DNA of 64,000 nucleotides from REEB76 sp963774895 (lineage in GTDB: Bacteria > Pseudomonadota > Gammaproteobacteria > Natronospirales > REEB76), in the NCBI GenBank assembly GCA_963774895.1, contig CAVZGN010000002.1, positions 62,001 to 126,000 of the forward strand, read 5' to 3'. Within the stretch, counting starts at the first letter, position 1. Every line of letters starts with the position of its first letter. The translations under genes were made by a program, and so were the position numbers. This document shows positions 7,696 through 16,069 of this stretch, one piece after another. The notes under the pieces are model-generated. The model ran no database searches, was not told where the DNA came from, and worked only from the letters and a program-made list of their open reading frames with translations.

Positions 7696-9687
7696 CTATT
7701 TCAGATACTTATCCATCCACCCCACCCAGCGGCGATAGACGTCGGTAGTGCGCACGATGTCGTGTGGGAAATGGGTATCAGCCGGATAGGCGTAGAACTC
7801 CACGCTCACGCCGTTGTCACGCAGCGCGTGGTACCACTCATAGCTGTTCACCAGCGGCACGTTGGGATCGCCCACGTCGCCCATGATGAGCGTCGGTGCT
7901 TTCACATGGCGCGCGTATTGGATCGGCGACTGATCGCGCCAGATGTTCCAGTATTTGGCGGTCCAGGGCGAGCCGCCGAAGAAATAGGTATCGCCCATCT
8001 GATAGTAGGCGATGGTGTAATCCATAACCCAGTCGGTGAGTGCCGCGCCCGAGACCGCGGCTTTCCAGACGTCGTAATGGCCGGTGAGCCAGGTGGTCAT
8101 GTAACCGCCGTAAGACCAACCCGATACACCGATGTGATTGGCGTCTACGATGCCGAGTTTCTCCACCGCCGCGAGGCCCGCCATCACGTCCTTGCCGGGA
8201 CCTGCGCCGGTGTCGCGGTAGATGGCATGCTGGTATCGATCCCCTAGGTTGGTGCTGCCGCGGTAATTGGGCTGGAACACGAGGAACCCCGCGGCTGACA
8301 GCAGCTGCGGCAGCGGCGAGAAGGCCGTGGTGGAGGCGCTCTCCGGGCCGCCATGGATTACCAGCACCAGCGGATATTGATGGCCCTTTTCAAAATTGAG
8401 CGGGTAGATCAGGGCGCCGTCTTCATGGAAGCCATCCGGACCCTCCCAGTCGATCGGCATGATGCGGCCGAGAGACAGTGCATCCACAAAACCATTCACG
8501 TCGGTGAGCCGTTTCGGTTTCGCGGTTATCGACTCCATGACATACAGTTCGTCCGGATGGCTGGAGGTGTTGCCGATGAATGCCAGGGCACCGGTTTTGG
8601 AAACACTGACTTCCGGATTGGCATGCACAACGCCGAGATCGAGTTGCCGGGCGCGGCCTTCCAGCGGCTGCTCCCACAAGGCCGCGTGTGTACCGTAGAC
8701 ACCCGCCAACAGCAGGCTTTTGCTGTCCGGCAGCCACGCGTAGAAATTGAAGTTGCGCGCCAGCGCCGCGGTGGCATCATGGGTTTTGCCGTCCATGTTC
8801 ACATACACCGCATTGCCATTGTTCTGGTCGCCGTCGCGCGGCCGCATGAAGGCAAAGTCATCATTGCCAGTCGCATAGGCAAAATCCACGGAACCTTGCG
8901 CGCTTACCAATGTGCGCGGCTCGCCGCCCTTCACATCCACTTCCGCGATCACCGAACGGAACGACGGCCCCCAGTAGGGATTGGGGAACTGCGTGAAGAT
9001 GATGTGCTGTCCGTCGTGGCTCCAAACCAGCGGCGTGGCGCCTTCCTGATCGGTCTGCAGGCTGAAGCTGCCTTGGGTTAGCTGCTGCGCTTGCCCGCTG
9101 GAACTCGGTACCAGCCATAGATGCCAAGGCGCCACCGCCGCGCGTAGCTGGAAATTGCCGTCCGTCACCTGGAATACATCGTCGTGTTCCTTGATGGCCT
9201 GCGCGTTGATGGGTGGATCCTGAGCGACGAAAGCGATCTGGCTGCCGTCCGGACTCCAGGCGAATTCCACTACACCCTGCTTGTTGTCCGTAATGCGTTG
9301 CGCATCGCCGCCATCCATGGGCATGACGAAAATCTGGGGCTTCTTGGTCTCCGCATCCTTGGCTAGAAATGCCAGGCGCCTGCCATCCGGCGACCAGCGT
9401 GGTGAGGATAGATCCTCGCGGCTCCAAGTGAGTGCGCGCCGTGTACCACTGGCCGCATACACCAGATCGATCTGCTGCTTGTTTTTATTGGTCTTCCAGT
9501 CCGGTATAGATAGGACTACGGCAATCTGTTTGCCATCCGGCGATATCTGCGGATCGCTTAGAGCAACGAGCTTCTGCAAGTCGCTCAATTGGAATGCCGG
9601 TGCCGGTGCCGGTGCCGGTGCCGCGACAACGGCCTGGCACAAAAGCATGCTAAACAGGCAATACAAAACTGATCTGAATAATTTCAT
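7696..9687 (-). CDS. Secreted S9 family prolyl-oligopeptidase-like peptidase
   Basis: A 663-residue serine peptidase with a Sec signal peptide, a short Ala-Pro repeat after the cleavage region (encoded by a GGTGCC-type tandem repeat at about 9595-9623), a beta-propeller of TolB-like WSPDG repeats (residues ~35-390) and a C-terminal alpha/beta hydrolase domain. The catalytic triad is visible: S525 in GWSYGGYM, D607 in GDVGDPNVP and H639 in ADTHFPHD. Enzymes of this class cleave short peptides as dipeptidyl or acylaminoacyl peptidases, here most likely in the periplasm. It stands alone, with prpD starting upstream on the same strand. Confidence 0.93.
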   Translation of the reverse strand: MKLFRSVLYCLFSMLLCQAVVAAPAPAPAPAFQLSDLQKLVALSDPQISPDGKQIAVVLSIPDWKTNKNKQQIDLVYAASGTRRALTWSREDLSSPRWSPDGRRLAFLAKDAETKKPQIFVMPMDGGDAQRITDNKQGVVEFAWSPDGSQIAFVAQDPPINAQAIKEHDDVFQVTDGNFQLRAAVAPWHLWLVPSSSGQAQQLTQGSFSLQTDQEGATPLVWSHDGQHIIFTQFPNPYWGPSFRSVIAEVDVKGGEPRTLVSAQGSVDFAYATGNDDFAFMRPRDGDQNNGNAVYVNMDGKTHDATAALARNFNFYAWLPDSKSLLLAGVYGTHAALWEQPLEGRARQLDLGVVHANPEVSVSKTGALAFIGNTSSHPDELYVMESITAKPKRLTDVNGFVDALSLGRIMPIDWEGPDGFHEDGALIYPLNFEKGHQYPLVLVIHGGPESASTTAFSPLPQLLSAAGFLVFQPNYRGSTNLGDRYQHAIYRDTGAGPGKDVMAGLAAVEKLGIVDANHIGVSGWSYGGYMTTWLTGHYDVWKAAVSGAALTDWVMDYTIAYYQMGDTYFFGGSPWTAKYWNIWRDQSPIQYARHVKAPTLIMGDVGDPNVPLVNSYEWYHALRDNGVSVEFYAYPADTHFPHDIVRTTDVYRRWVGWMDKYLK

Positions 9688-9709
9688 AGGTTCGTTCCAA
9701 GTGAATGTT

Positions 9710-11158
9710 TTAAACCATCCAGAGTTTCATGAAATCAGTCACGCTTGCGGCCTCCAACCTCTTTTGATCGGCGCACAGACGTTTGATGGCTTCGCATTGT
9801 TTGGGCGGCAAATGGCCGGCGATGGCCTCCTCGAATTTTTTCACCAGCAGCGGCATGCCCTGGGCGCGGCGCTTGCGGTGGCCGATGGGGAATTCGACCG
9901 CCACGCGCAGCGTGCTGGAGCCATCCTTAAAAAACATCTGCAGCGCATTGCCGATGTAACGCTTCGTAGCATCGTAATAATCGCGGGTGAAGTCCGGATT
10001 TTCCCGCACTTGCATCCTGGCACGCAGCGCATCGATGCGCGGATCGGCCGCCACCCTGTCCTCGTAATCCTCGGCCGTGAGCCGGCCGAAGATCAGCGGT
10101 ATGGCCGTCATGTACTGGATGCAATGGTCGCGATCTGCGGGGTTGTTGAGCGGGCCGGTCTTGTCGATGATGCGCACACCTGGCTCCTGGGTCTCGATGA
10201 CGATCTTATCGACTTGCTCCAGCCTGTCTTTCACCTGCGGGTGCAGCTGCATGGCGCACTCCACCGCGGTCTGGGCATGGAACTCGGCGGGGAAGCTGAT
10301 CTTGAACAGGACATTCTCCATCACGTAACTACCGTAGCTGCGCTGGAACTTGAAGGGCCGCCCCTTGAACAGCACATCGTAGAAGCCCCAAGTCTTGGCG
10401 GACAGTGCCGTCGGATAACCCATCTCGCCGGTAAGTGCGATGAGTGCCAGTCGCACGGCGCGGCTGGTGGCATCGCCCGCCGCCCAGCTCTTGCGCGAGC
10501 CGGTGTTGGGCGCATGCCGGTAAGTGCGCAGCGCGCCGCCGTCGATGAAAGCCTGGGACACGGCGTTGATGATCTGCTCGCGGCTGCCGCCCAGCATCCC
10601 GGTGACGACCGCGGTCGAAGCCACGCGCACCAGCAGCACGTGATCCAGCCCCACGCGGTTGAAGGAATTCTCCAGCGCCAGCACCCCCTGAATCTCATGC
10701 GCCTTGATCATGGCGGTAAGCACGTGGTGCAGCGTGAGCGCCGATTTGCCGCCGGCCAGGTGCTGGCGCGATAGCCAATCAGCCACCGCCAGGATGGCGC
10801 CCAGATTGTCCGAAGGATGGCCCCACTCCGCCGCCAGCCAGGTGTCGTTGAAATCCAGCCAGCGGATCATGGTGCCGATGTTGAAGGCCGCTTGCACCGG
10901 CTCCAGCTCATAGCTTGTCCCCGGCACCCGCGCGCCGTCCTTGAGAGTGGCGCCGGGGACCACCGGGCCCAGCAGCTTGGTGCAAGCTGGATAATTAAGC
11001 GCCAGCATCCCGCAGGCCAATGTGTCCATGAGGCAGCAGCGCGCGGTCTGGTAAGCCTCGGGGCTGCCGATCTTGTAATCCAGGATGTAATCGGCGATAT
11101 CCGTCAGCACCTTTTCGGGTTCGTGGCGCCTGGCGGATTTCGTATCGGTGCTGCTCAT
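9710..11158 (-). CDS. prpD: 2-methylcitrate dehydratase (MmgE/PrpD family)
   Basis: A 482-residue MmgE/PrpD protein. PrpD dehydrates 2-methylcitrate to 2-methyl-cis-aconitate in propionate catabolism and needs no iron-sulfur cluster. Family features include the N-terminal helical domain, GTMIRWLDFNDTWLAAEWGHPSDNLGAIL, the RAVRLALIALTGEMGYPTALSAKTWGF segment and KISFPAEFHAQTAVECAMQL. Length fits bacterial PrpD. It belongs to the same group as prpB and prpC upstream but is separated from prpC by arsN2 and a MITE-like element. No acnD/prpF pair is present, so this PrpD route would supply the dehydration step. Confidence 0.93.
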   Translation of the reverse strand: MSSTDTKSARRHEPEKVLTDIADYILDYKIGSPEAYQTARCCLMDTLACGMLALNYPACTKLLGPVVPGATLKDGARVPGTSYELEPVQAAFNIGTMIRWLDFNDTWLAAEWGHPSDNLGAILAVADWLSRQHLAGGKSALTLHHVLTAMIKAHEIQGVLALENSFNRVGLDHVLLVRVASTAVVTGMLGGSREQIINAVSQAFIDGGALRTYRHAPNTGSRKSWAAGDATSRAVRLALIALTGEMGYPTALSAKTWGFYDVLFKGRPFKFQRSYGSYVMENVLFKISFPAEFHAQTAVECAMQLHPQVKDRLEQVDKIVIETQEPGVRIIDKTGPLNNPADRDHCIQYMTAIPLIFGRLTAEDYEDRVAADPRIDALRARMQVRENPDFTRDYYDATKRYIGNALQMFFKDGSSTLRVAVEFPIGHRKRRAQGMPLLVKKFEEAIAGHLPPKQCEAIKRLCADQKRLEAASVTDFMKLWMV

Positions 11159-11183
11159 CGACTATTCCTTATAATATGTTTAG

Positions 11184-11324
11184 GGCGCCTCTAAAAATTA
11201 GAGATTTTGGTTTCCGGCTAGGCAAAAATGACCGAGGAACCGGAGTGTATATGCCAATACATGAGGATTTCGAGGTCATTTTTAACACCGCTGGAAAGCA
11301 TAAAGATCAATTTTTAGAGGCGCC
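11184..11324. mobile_element. MITE-like element with 16-bp perfect terminal inverted repeats
   Basis: A 141-bp element bounded by GGCGCCTCTAAAAATT (11184-11199) and its exact reverse complement (11309-11324). Inside is a second perfect inverted repeat, AAAAATGACC (11224-11233) with GGTCATTTTT (11274-11283), so the element can fold into nested hairpins. It has no real coding capacity. It ends 2 bp before the arsN2 stop codon and lies 25 bp upstream of prpD. No target-site duplication is evident. A single visible copy means mobility is inferred from structure only. Confidence 0.7.
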
Positions 11325-11326
11325 TT

Positions 11327-11764
11327 TTATTCATCAAGTTGCTTGCACATGCAAACCGCAGAGGCAGGACACAAGAGCCTGAACTCGGTAGTAGCGGCGA
11401 TGTCCTGTGGTACGCGTTTGCGGTCGAACCGGCGATAACCGCGTGCTGCGAAAAATTGCTCGGCCGTGGTAGTGAGTAAATATAAACAATCGACACCCTG
11501 GCTTTTTGCCAGGCGTTCAAGATTGAGTGTCAGTTGCGCGCCCACTCCGCGCTCACGTTCGTCTGCGTTGACCACCAAAGAACGCAACAGCCCTGACATA
11601 ACATAGACTTCAAGACCGACCGCGCCGATGACCCTGTCATCATCACGTGCGATCAGAAATAGCGTTTTGCCGGAATCCTCAAGATCATCGATTGGCAACC
11701 CGGCCCCTGCAAGCAGGTCACGGACATATGTGATATCGGTTGGACTTGCTGCGGCTATGTGCAT
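11327..11764 (-). CDS. arsN2: GNAT acetyltransferase, ArsN2-like
   Basis: A 145-residue GNAT-fold acetyltransferase. The central segment GLLRSLVVNADERERGVGAQL is the acetyl-CoA-binding region, and the C-terminal YLLTTTAEQFFAARGYRRFDR is characteristic of the ArsN2 arsenic-resistance acetyltransferases. ArsN-type enzymes acetylate organoarsenicals; substrate here is inferred. No arsR, arsB, arsC or arsM is nearby. It starts 29 bp after prpC on the same strand and ends next to the MITE-like element, so it looks inserted into the prp group. The carboxyl end has two Cys (CMCKQLDE), which is not obviously catalytic. Confidence 0.75.
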   Translation of the reverse strand: MHIAAASPTDITYVRDLLAGAGLPIDDLEDSGKTLFLIARDDDRVIGAVGLEVYVMSGLLRSLVVNADERERGVGAQLTLNLERLAKSQGVDCLYLLTTTAEQFFAARGYRRFDRKRVPQDIAATTEFRLLCPASAVCMCKQLDE

Positions 11765-11793
11765 GGATTAGGTCTGGGAATGCCCGCCTGCAA

Positions 11794-12945
11794 TCACTCC
11801 CGCTTGCCTATGGGCACGAATTTCCGGTTCTCTGGTCCGGTGTAATTGGCGCTCGGGCGGATGATCTTGCCGTCGGCGCGCTGCTCCATGACGTGCGCGC
11901 TCCAGCCGGTGATGCGCGCGATCACGAACAGCGGCGTGAACATGGGGGTGGGTATGCCCATCATGTGGTAGGAGACTGCCGAGAACCAGTCCAGGTTCGG
12001 GAACATGTTCTTGACGTCACGCATGACTTTTTCGAGCCGCTCGGCGACGTTATACAACTGCATGTCGCCAGCCTCTTTCGACAGACGCTGCGCCATAGCC
12101 TTGACCACCTGGTTGCGCGGGTCGCTGATGGTGTACACCGGATGCCCGAAGCCGATGATGATCTCCTTGGCCTCGAGCCGGCGGCGGATATCCGCTGCGG
12201 CTGCAACCGGTGTGGCATAGCGGCTCTGGATTTCGTAGGCCACCTCATTGGCACCGCCGTGCTTGGGTCCGCGTAGCGCGCCGATGGCGCCGGTGATGCA
12301 GGAATACAGGTCGGAGCCGGTGCCGGCGATGACCCGCGCCGTAAAGGTCGAGGCATTGAATTCGTGTTCGGCATACAGGATCAAGGAGGTGTGCATGGCG
12401 CGCACCCAGTCATCTGCAGGCTCGCGTCCGTGGAGCAGGTGCAGAAAATGCCCGCCGATAGAATCGTCCTCGGTCTCCACATCGATCACCCGGCCGTTGT
12501 GGCTCCAGTGATACCAGTAGCACAGCATGGAGCCGAGCGAAGCCAGCAGGCGATCCGCAATGTCACGCGCGCCGGCGGGAGTGTGGTCGGGCTGCTCCGG
12601 CAGCACACAGCCGAGCGCCGACACGCCGCTGCGCATCACGTCCATGGGATGGGCTGAGGCCGGCAATTGCTCCAGCACCGTGCGTACCACTTCCGGCAGA
12701 CCACGCAGCGCCTTGAGTCTGGTCTTGTAGGCACGCAGTTCCGCGCGGTTGGGCAGCTTGCCGTGGATCAGCAGATACGCCACTTCCTCGAAATCGCATT
12801 TGTCGGCGATATCGAGGATGTCGTAGCCGCGGTAATGCAGGTCGTTGCCGCTGCGGCCGACAGTGGACAGCGCAGTGTTGCCGGCTGTCACGCCGGACAA
12901 TGCCACGGATTTTTTCGCTTTGAAGCCTGGATTCGGTTCATTCAT
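11794..12945 (-). CDS. prpC: 2-methylcitrate synthase
   Basis: A 383-residue citrate-synthase-family enzyme that condenses propionyl-CoA with oxaloacetate. Active-site segments are visible: EHEFNASTFTARVIAGTGSD, GALRGPKHGGANE with the catalytic His, GFGHPVYTISDPR, and the Asp region near the C-terminus. The short length and context beside prpB and prpD favour PrpC over GltA. It starts 40 bp after prpB on the same strand. Confidence 0.94.
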   Translation of the reverse strand: MNEPNPGFKAKKSVALSGVTAGNTALSTVGRSGNDLHYRGYDILDIADKCDFEEVAYLLIHGKLPNRAELRAYKTRLKALRGLPEVVRTVLEQLPASAHPMDVMRSGVSALGCVLPEQPDHTPAGARDIADRLLASLGSMLCYWYHWSHNGRVIDVETEDDSIGGHFLHLLHGREPADDWVRAMHTSLILYAEHEFNASTFTARVIAGTGSDLYSCITGAIGALRGPKHGGANEVAYEIQSRYATPVAAAADIRRRLEAKEIIIGFGHPVYTISDPRNQVVKAMAQRLSKEAGDMQLYNVAERLEKVMRDVKNMFPNLDWFSAVSYHMMGIPTPMFTPLFVIARITGWSAHVMEQRADGKIIRPSANYTGPENRKFVPIGKRE

Positions 12946-12985
12946 GGCAAGCGCATCCTTAAGTAGTGTGAGGAAAGTTGAACCG

Positions 12986-13870
12986 CTATTTTTTGAACAG
13001 CTGGTCCAGTTTTTTCTCGTAACTCAGGTAATCCAGCACCGTATACAGTTCCTGGCGTGTCTGCATCAGCTCCAGCACGTTTTTCTGGGTGCCGTCACGG
13101 CGCAACGCAGCGTACACGGTCTCCGCCGCCTTGCTCATGGCGCGGAATGCGGACAGCGGATACAACGCGAGACGCACGCCGACGGAGCCCAGCTCCTGGG
13201 TGGTGAACAGCGGCGTGTTGCCGAACTCGGTGATGTTGGCCAGCACCGGCACTTTCACCGCCTGGGTGAACTGCCGGTATTCATCCAGGGTGGTCAAGGC
13301 TTCGGCGAACAGCATGTCGGCCCCGGCCGCTACATATTTCTGTGCACGCTTGATGGCGGCTTTCTGGCCCTCGACCGCATGCGCATCGGTGCGCGCCATG
13401 ATGATGAATTTTGGATCGCTGCGGCCATCGACCGCGGATTTGATGCGGTCGCACATCTCGGCCGCGTCCACCAGTTCCTTGCCGGGACGATGGCCGCAAC
13501 GCTTGGCTGCTACCTGGTCCTCGATATGCAGGCCGGCGGCGCCGGCGCGCAACATCTCCTTGACGGTGCGCTGGATGTTGAAAGCGCTGCCCCAGCCGGT
13601 GTCGGCATCCACCAGCAACGGCAGCTGGGTAGCGCCGGTGATGCGGCGGATATCTTCGCAGACATCGTTGCGGCTGGTAATGCCCAGGTCCGGCAGACCC
13701 AAGGATGCGTTGGCGACGCCCGCACCGGAAAGGTATAGGGCGCGGAAGCCGGCGCGTTCCGCCAGGAGCGCGCTGTAGGCATTGATGGTGCCCACCACCT
13801 GCAGCGGGCGTTCGGCATCGAGTGCGGACCAGAACCTGGCGCCGGCGGAAAAGGGCACGGCCATGGACAT
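12986..13870 (-). CDS. prpB: 2-methylisocitrate lyase
   Basis: A 294-residue member of the isocitrate lyase/PEP mutase superfamily that splits 2-methylisocitrate into pyruvate and succinate. The signature catalytic loop KRCGHRPGKELV is present, as are the DADTGWG metal-binding segment and AGLHIEDQ. Length is normal for PrpB. A second in-frame ATG lies 6 bp inside the start. It lies 70 bp downstream of acuI on the same strand and leads into prpC. Confidence 0.95.
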   Translation of the reverse strand: MSMAVPFSAGARFWSALDAERPLQVVGTINAYSALLAERAGFRALYLSGAGVANASLGLPDLGITSRNDVCEDIRRITGATQLPLLVDADTGWGSAFNIQRTVKEMLRAGAAGLHIEDQVAAKRCGHRPGKELVDAAEMCDRIKSAVDGRSDPKFIIMARTDAHAVEGQKAAIKRAQKYVAAGADMLFAEALTTLDEYRQFTQAVKVPVLANITEFGNTPLFTTQELGSVGVRLALYPLSAFRAMSKAAETVYAALRRDGTQKNVLELMQTRQELYTVLDYLSYEKKLDQLFKK

Positions 13871-13940
13871 CCTTGAGGGTTGATTGCCGGGAGCTGGTTA
13901 TTTTAACGATTTGCATTGACAGCCGCTAACCAGCACCTGG

Positions 13941-14939
13941 TCATGGTCGGGCGATCTTGACCACGATCCGGCCCCGGTGGCGGCCTTCCAGTAGCTTCGG
14001 AAATGCCATGGGCAGGTCATCGAACGGGATCACGCTGGCGGCGATCAACTTGAGCTTCGGGGGCTTGAGGTCAGTAGCCAGGCGCTGCCAGATTCTGAGT
14101 CGCAGCGTGCGCGGTGTGGCCACGGAATTGATGCCCAGGAGATTGATGCCCCTGAGGATGAAGGGCATCACTGTGGTATGCAGCTCATGCCCGCCGGTCA
14201 GGCCGATGCTGGCAATGCTGCCCCACCAGCCGGTGGTACGGGTCAGCCAGGCGAGCATTTCACCGCCCACATTATCGATCGCGCCTTGCCATTGAATGCG
14301 CTCCAGTGGCCGGCTGCCGTAGTCGATATCGCTGCGCAACAATAGCGCACTGGCCCCCAGTTGTTTCAAGTAGTCCTGGGCTTCGCGCTTGCCGGTGATC
14401 GCTACCACCTCATAACCGCGTTTCGCCAGCATGTTCACCGCCAGACTGCCGACGCCACCGCTGGCGCCGGTGACCACCACTGGCCCGCCGTTGGGATGCA
14501 CGCCGTTGTGCTCCAGGCGATGCATGGCGAGCGCCGCGGTGAAACCGGCGGTGCCCAGCATCATGGCGCTCAGGGTCGTGAAACCTTTCGGCAATGGCAC
14601 CACCCACTCGCCTTTGACGCGTGCGTATTCCGCATAGCCACCATCGTGGTCTTCACTCAGACCGCAGCCGGTCACCAGCACCTGGTCGCCTTTTTTATAA
14701 CGACGATCGCCGGATGAAACCACAGTACCGGCTACGTCGATACCGCCTACCAGCGGGAAACGCCGCAGGATTCTGCCTTTGCCGGTGGCGGCCAGCGCAT
14801 CCTTGTAGTTGATGCCCGAATACTGCGCCTTGATAACCACATCGCCTGCCGAGAGATCGTCCAAGCTGATCTGTTCGAAGTTAGCGATGATCTGCTTGCC
14901 AAGCTCATGGATACGGTAGGCGGTGAATTTGCTTTTCAT
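13941..14939 (-). CDS. acuI: Acryloyl-CoA reductase (YhdH/AcuI family)
   Basis: A 332-residue zinc-less medium-chain reductase of the YhdH/YhfP family, whose studied members (AcuI) reduce acryloyl-CoA to propionyl-CoA with NADPH. Seen here: QYSGINYKDALAATGKGRI, FPLVGGIDVAGTVVSS, GTAGFTAALAMHRLE, and the Rossmann motif VTGASGGVGSLAVNMLA. The C-terminal GRHRGRIVVKI is typical. It sits directly upstream of prpB-prpC-prpD on the same strand, which fits: its product is the substrate of the methylcitrate cycle. Cytoplasmic. Confidence 0.87.
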   Translation of the reverse strand: MKSKFTAYRIHELGKQIIANFEQISLDDLSAGDVVIKAQYSGINYKDALAATGKGRILRRFPLVGGIDVAGTVVSSGDRRYKKGDQVLVTGCGLSEDHDGGYAEYARVKGEWVVPLPKGFTTLSAMMLGTAGFTAALAMHRLEHNGVHPNGGPVVVTGASGGVGSLAVNMLAKRGYEVVAITGKREAQDYLKQLGASALLLRSDIDYGSRPLERIQWQGAIDNVGGEMLAWLTRTTGWWGSIASIGLTGGHELHTTVMPFILRGINLLGINSVATPRTLRLRIWQRLATDLKPPKLKLIAASVIPFDDLPMAFPKLLEGRHRGRIVVKIARP

Positions 14940-15101
14940 GGCAGCCCCGGACGCGCAACGGCAGGCCGGGCATTATCCCATGGCCCATATTCAAAAGGCG
15001 CTCAGTTGCTGAAGCGTGTGTCTAGAAAACGGATACGGGCCAACAGGCTTGCCGGCCCGCATGATTCCAAGCCCGGTTTTGATGATGCCCGCAGCGGGAC
15101 A

Positions 15102-15749
15102 TTAGTCAGAGAGCGTCTGGAAGTACCAGCGCCCGGTCAGCATCCAATTAGCGGCGCTCTGCTGGTTGCTGCGTACGTAATTCAGGCCCATGGCGAACTG
15201 GTCAGTAAAATTATACACAGCGCCCACAGATCCGGTGGTCTCGGAATTGACATGGTCGTGGCTCACCAGACCGACATCGTTATGGCCTATAAACGCATTG
15301 AGTTCCAACTGGTCCAGCACCATGGCACGGATGCCAGTGGTTAGGTTATAGCCCGACTTAGTATCACTGGTGGCGATTGTAAAACCGGGGAACAGATTCC
15401 CGGTGGGGCCCTGTTTCCAGTGATCGTTGGCATAAGCAACCATCGCCACAAAATCCGTTGAGTCGCTGATGGGTAAATGCGCGCCGACAGCCAGGGTATA
15501 GCTGGCGGCAAAAAACCCGCCGGTCTGGTATCCGCTGTTGTAGCTATTGTGGCCATAATCGGCAGTGACGAACCAGCTGGGATAGAACTCAAAGCTGCCG
15601 CCAAATAAATAGCCCTTGCCACCGCTCAATTGATTAATGCTGCTCTTGGAATAACCTGCGTAAAAATCGTTGTAGGAGGGTCCATCCGCATACGCAGCCA
15701 GAGGAGTGACTAACAACAATGCTGCAGCAAGTAGCAATATCTTTTTCAT
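15102..15749 (-). CDS. Small outer-membrane beta-barrel protein
   Basis: A 215-residue exported protein with signal peptide MKKILLLAAALLLVTPLAAYA. The mature chain is a series of alternating, aromatic-rich amphipathic strands (for example FYAGYSKSSINQL, WFVTADYGHNSY, FFAASYTLAVGAHL, VGAVYNFTDQFAMGLNYV, WMLTGRWYF) consistent with an eight-strand OmpA/OprF-like barrel. The last residues are TLSD rather than a terminal aromatic, which is slightly unusual for a barrel. No family name can be given with certainty. Confidence 0.7.
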   Translation of the reverse strand: MKKILLLAAALLLVTPLAAYADGPSYNDFYAGYSKSSINQLSGGKGYLFGGSFEFYPSWFVTADYGHNSYNSGYQTGGFFAASYTLAVGAHLPISDSTDFVAMVAYANDHWKQGPTGNLFPGFTIATSDTKSGYNLTTGIRAMVLDQLELNAFIGHNDVGLVSHDHVNSETTGSVGAVYNFTDQFAMGLNYVRSNQQSAANWMLTGRWYFQTLSD

Positions 15750-16069
15750 TTAAATACTCTCCAATAACGTTGCGATTATCAACTGCGCCAAAAGCATATC
15801 GAAGACCACTGACGGTAATGATAGCCCACGCCGTCTCAACTGCATACAAACCCTATGTCCTAAACAACAATTAACCTGAAAAAGTCGAACAAGATTTGTC
15901 TAAATACATTTCCAGGTTGTAAGTAATTGTAACCATTCACTGACAGCCCCACACGCCACACATCACTTGGCGTTAAGGGCATGTCCGCTTTTGACTTTGC
16001 GTTTGGAATTTGGTTCAAAAATCTGCGGGTATCCATTTCCTAGTTGATACACCTGCATTGCAGCTTGAT
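15750..16069. other. Intergenic region, nothing recognised
   Basis: These 320 bp lie between the barrel-protein gene and the kinase gene, both on the minus strand, so they should hold the barrel gene's promoter. The stretch is AT-richer than its surroundings. I see no gene, no RNA gene and no clear terminator. A short minus-strand frame at 15963-16100 overlaps the kinase 3' end but has no supporting features. Confidence 0.4.

Noticed and set aside
9595..9623. Tandem hexamer repeat (TGCCGG)
   Set aside because: It is in frame within the S9 peptidase and encodes a short Ala-Pro spacer after the signal peptide; not an independent element.
9281..10774. A 497-codon plus-strand open frame across the S9 peptidase and prpD
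   Set aside because: It is antisense to two well-supported genes, has no domain, and reflects high GC content in the third codon position.
11176..11382. A 68-codon frame across the MITE-like element
   Set aside because: It runs through the inverted repeats and both ends; coding is explained by the element's sequence and no ribosome-binding site is seen.
15036..15059. Hairpin CGGGCC/GGCCCG downstream of the acuI start
   Set aside because: Only 6 bp of stem with a 12-nt loop and no T-run; not convincing as a terminator.
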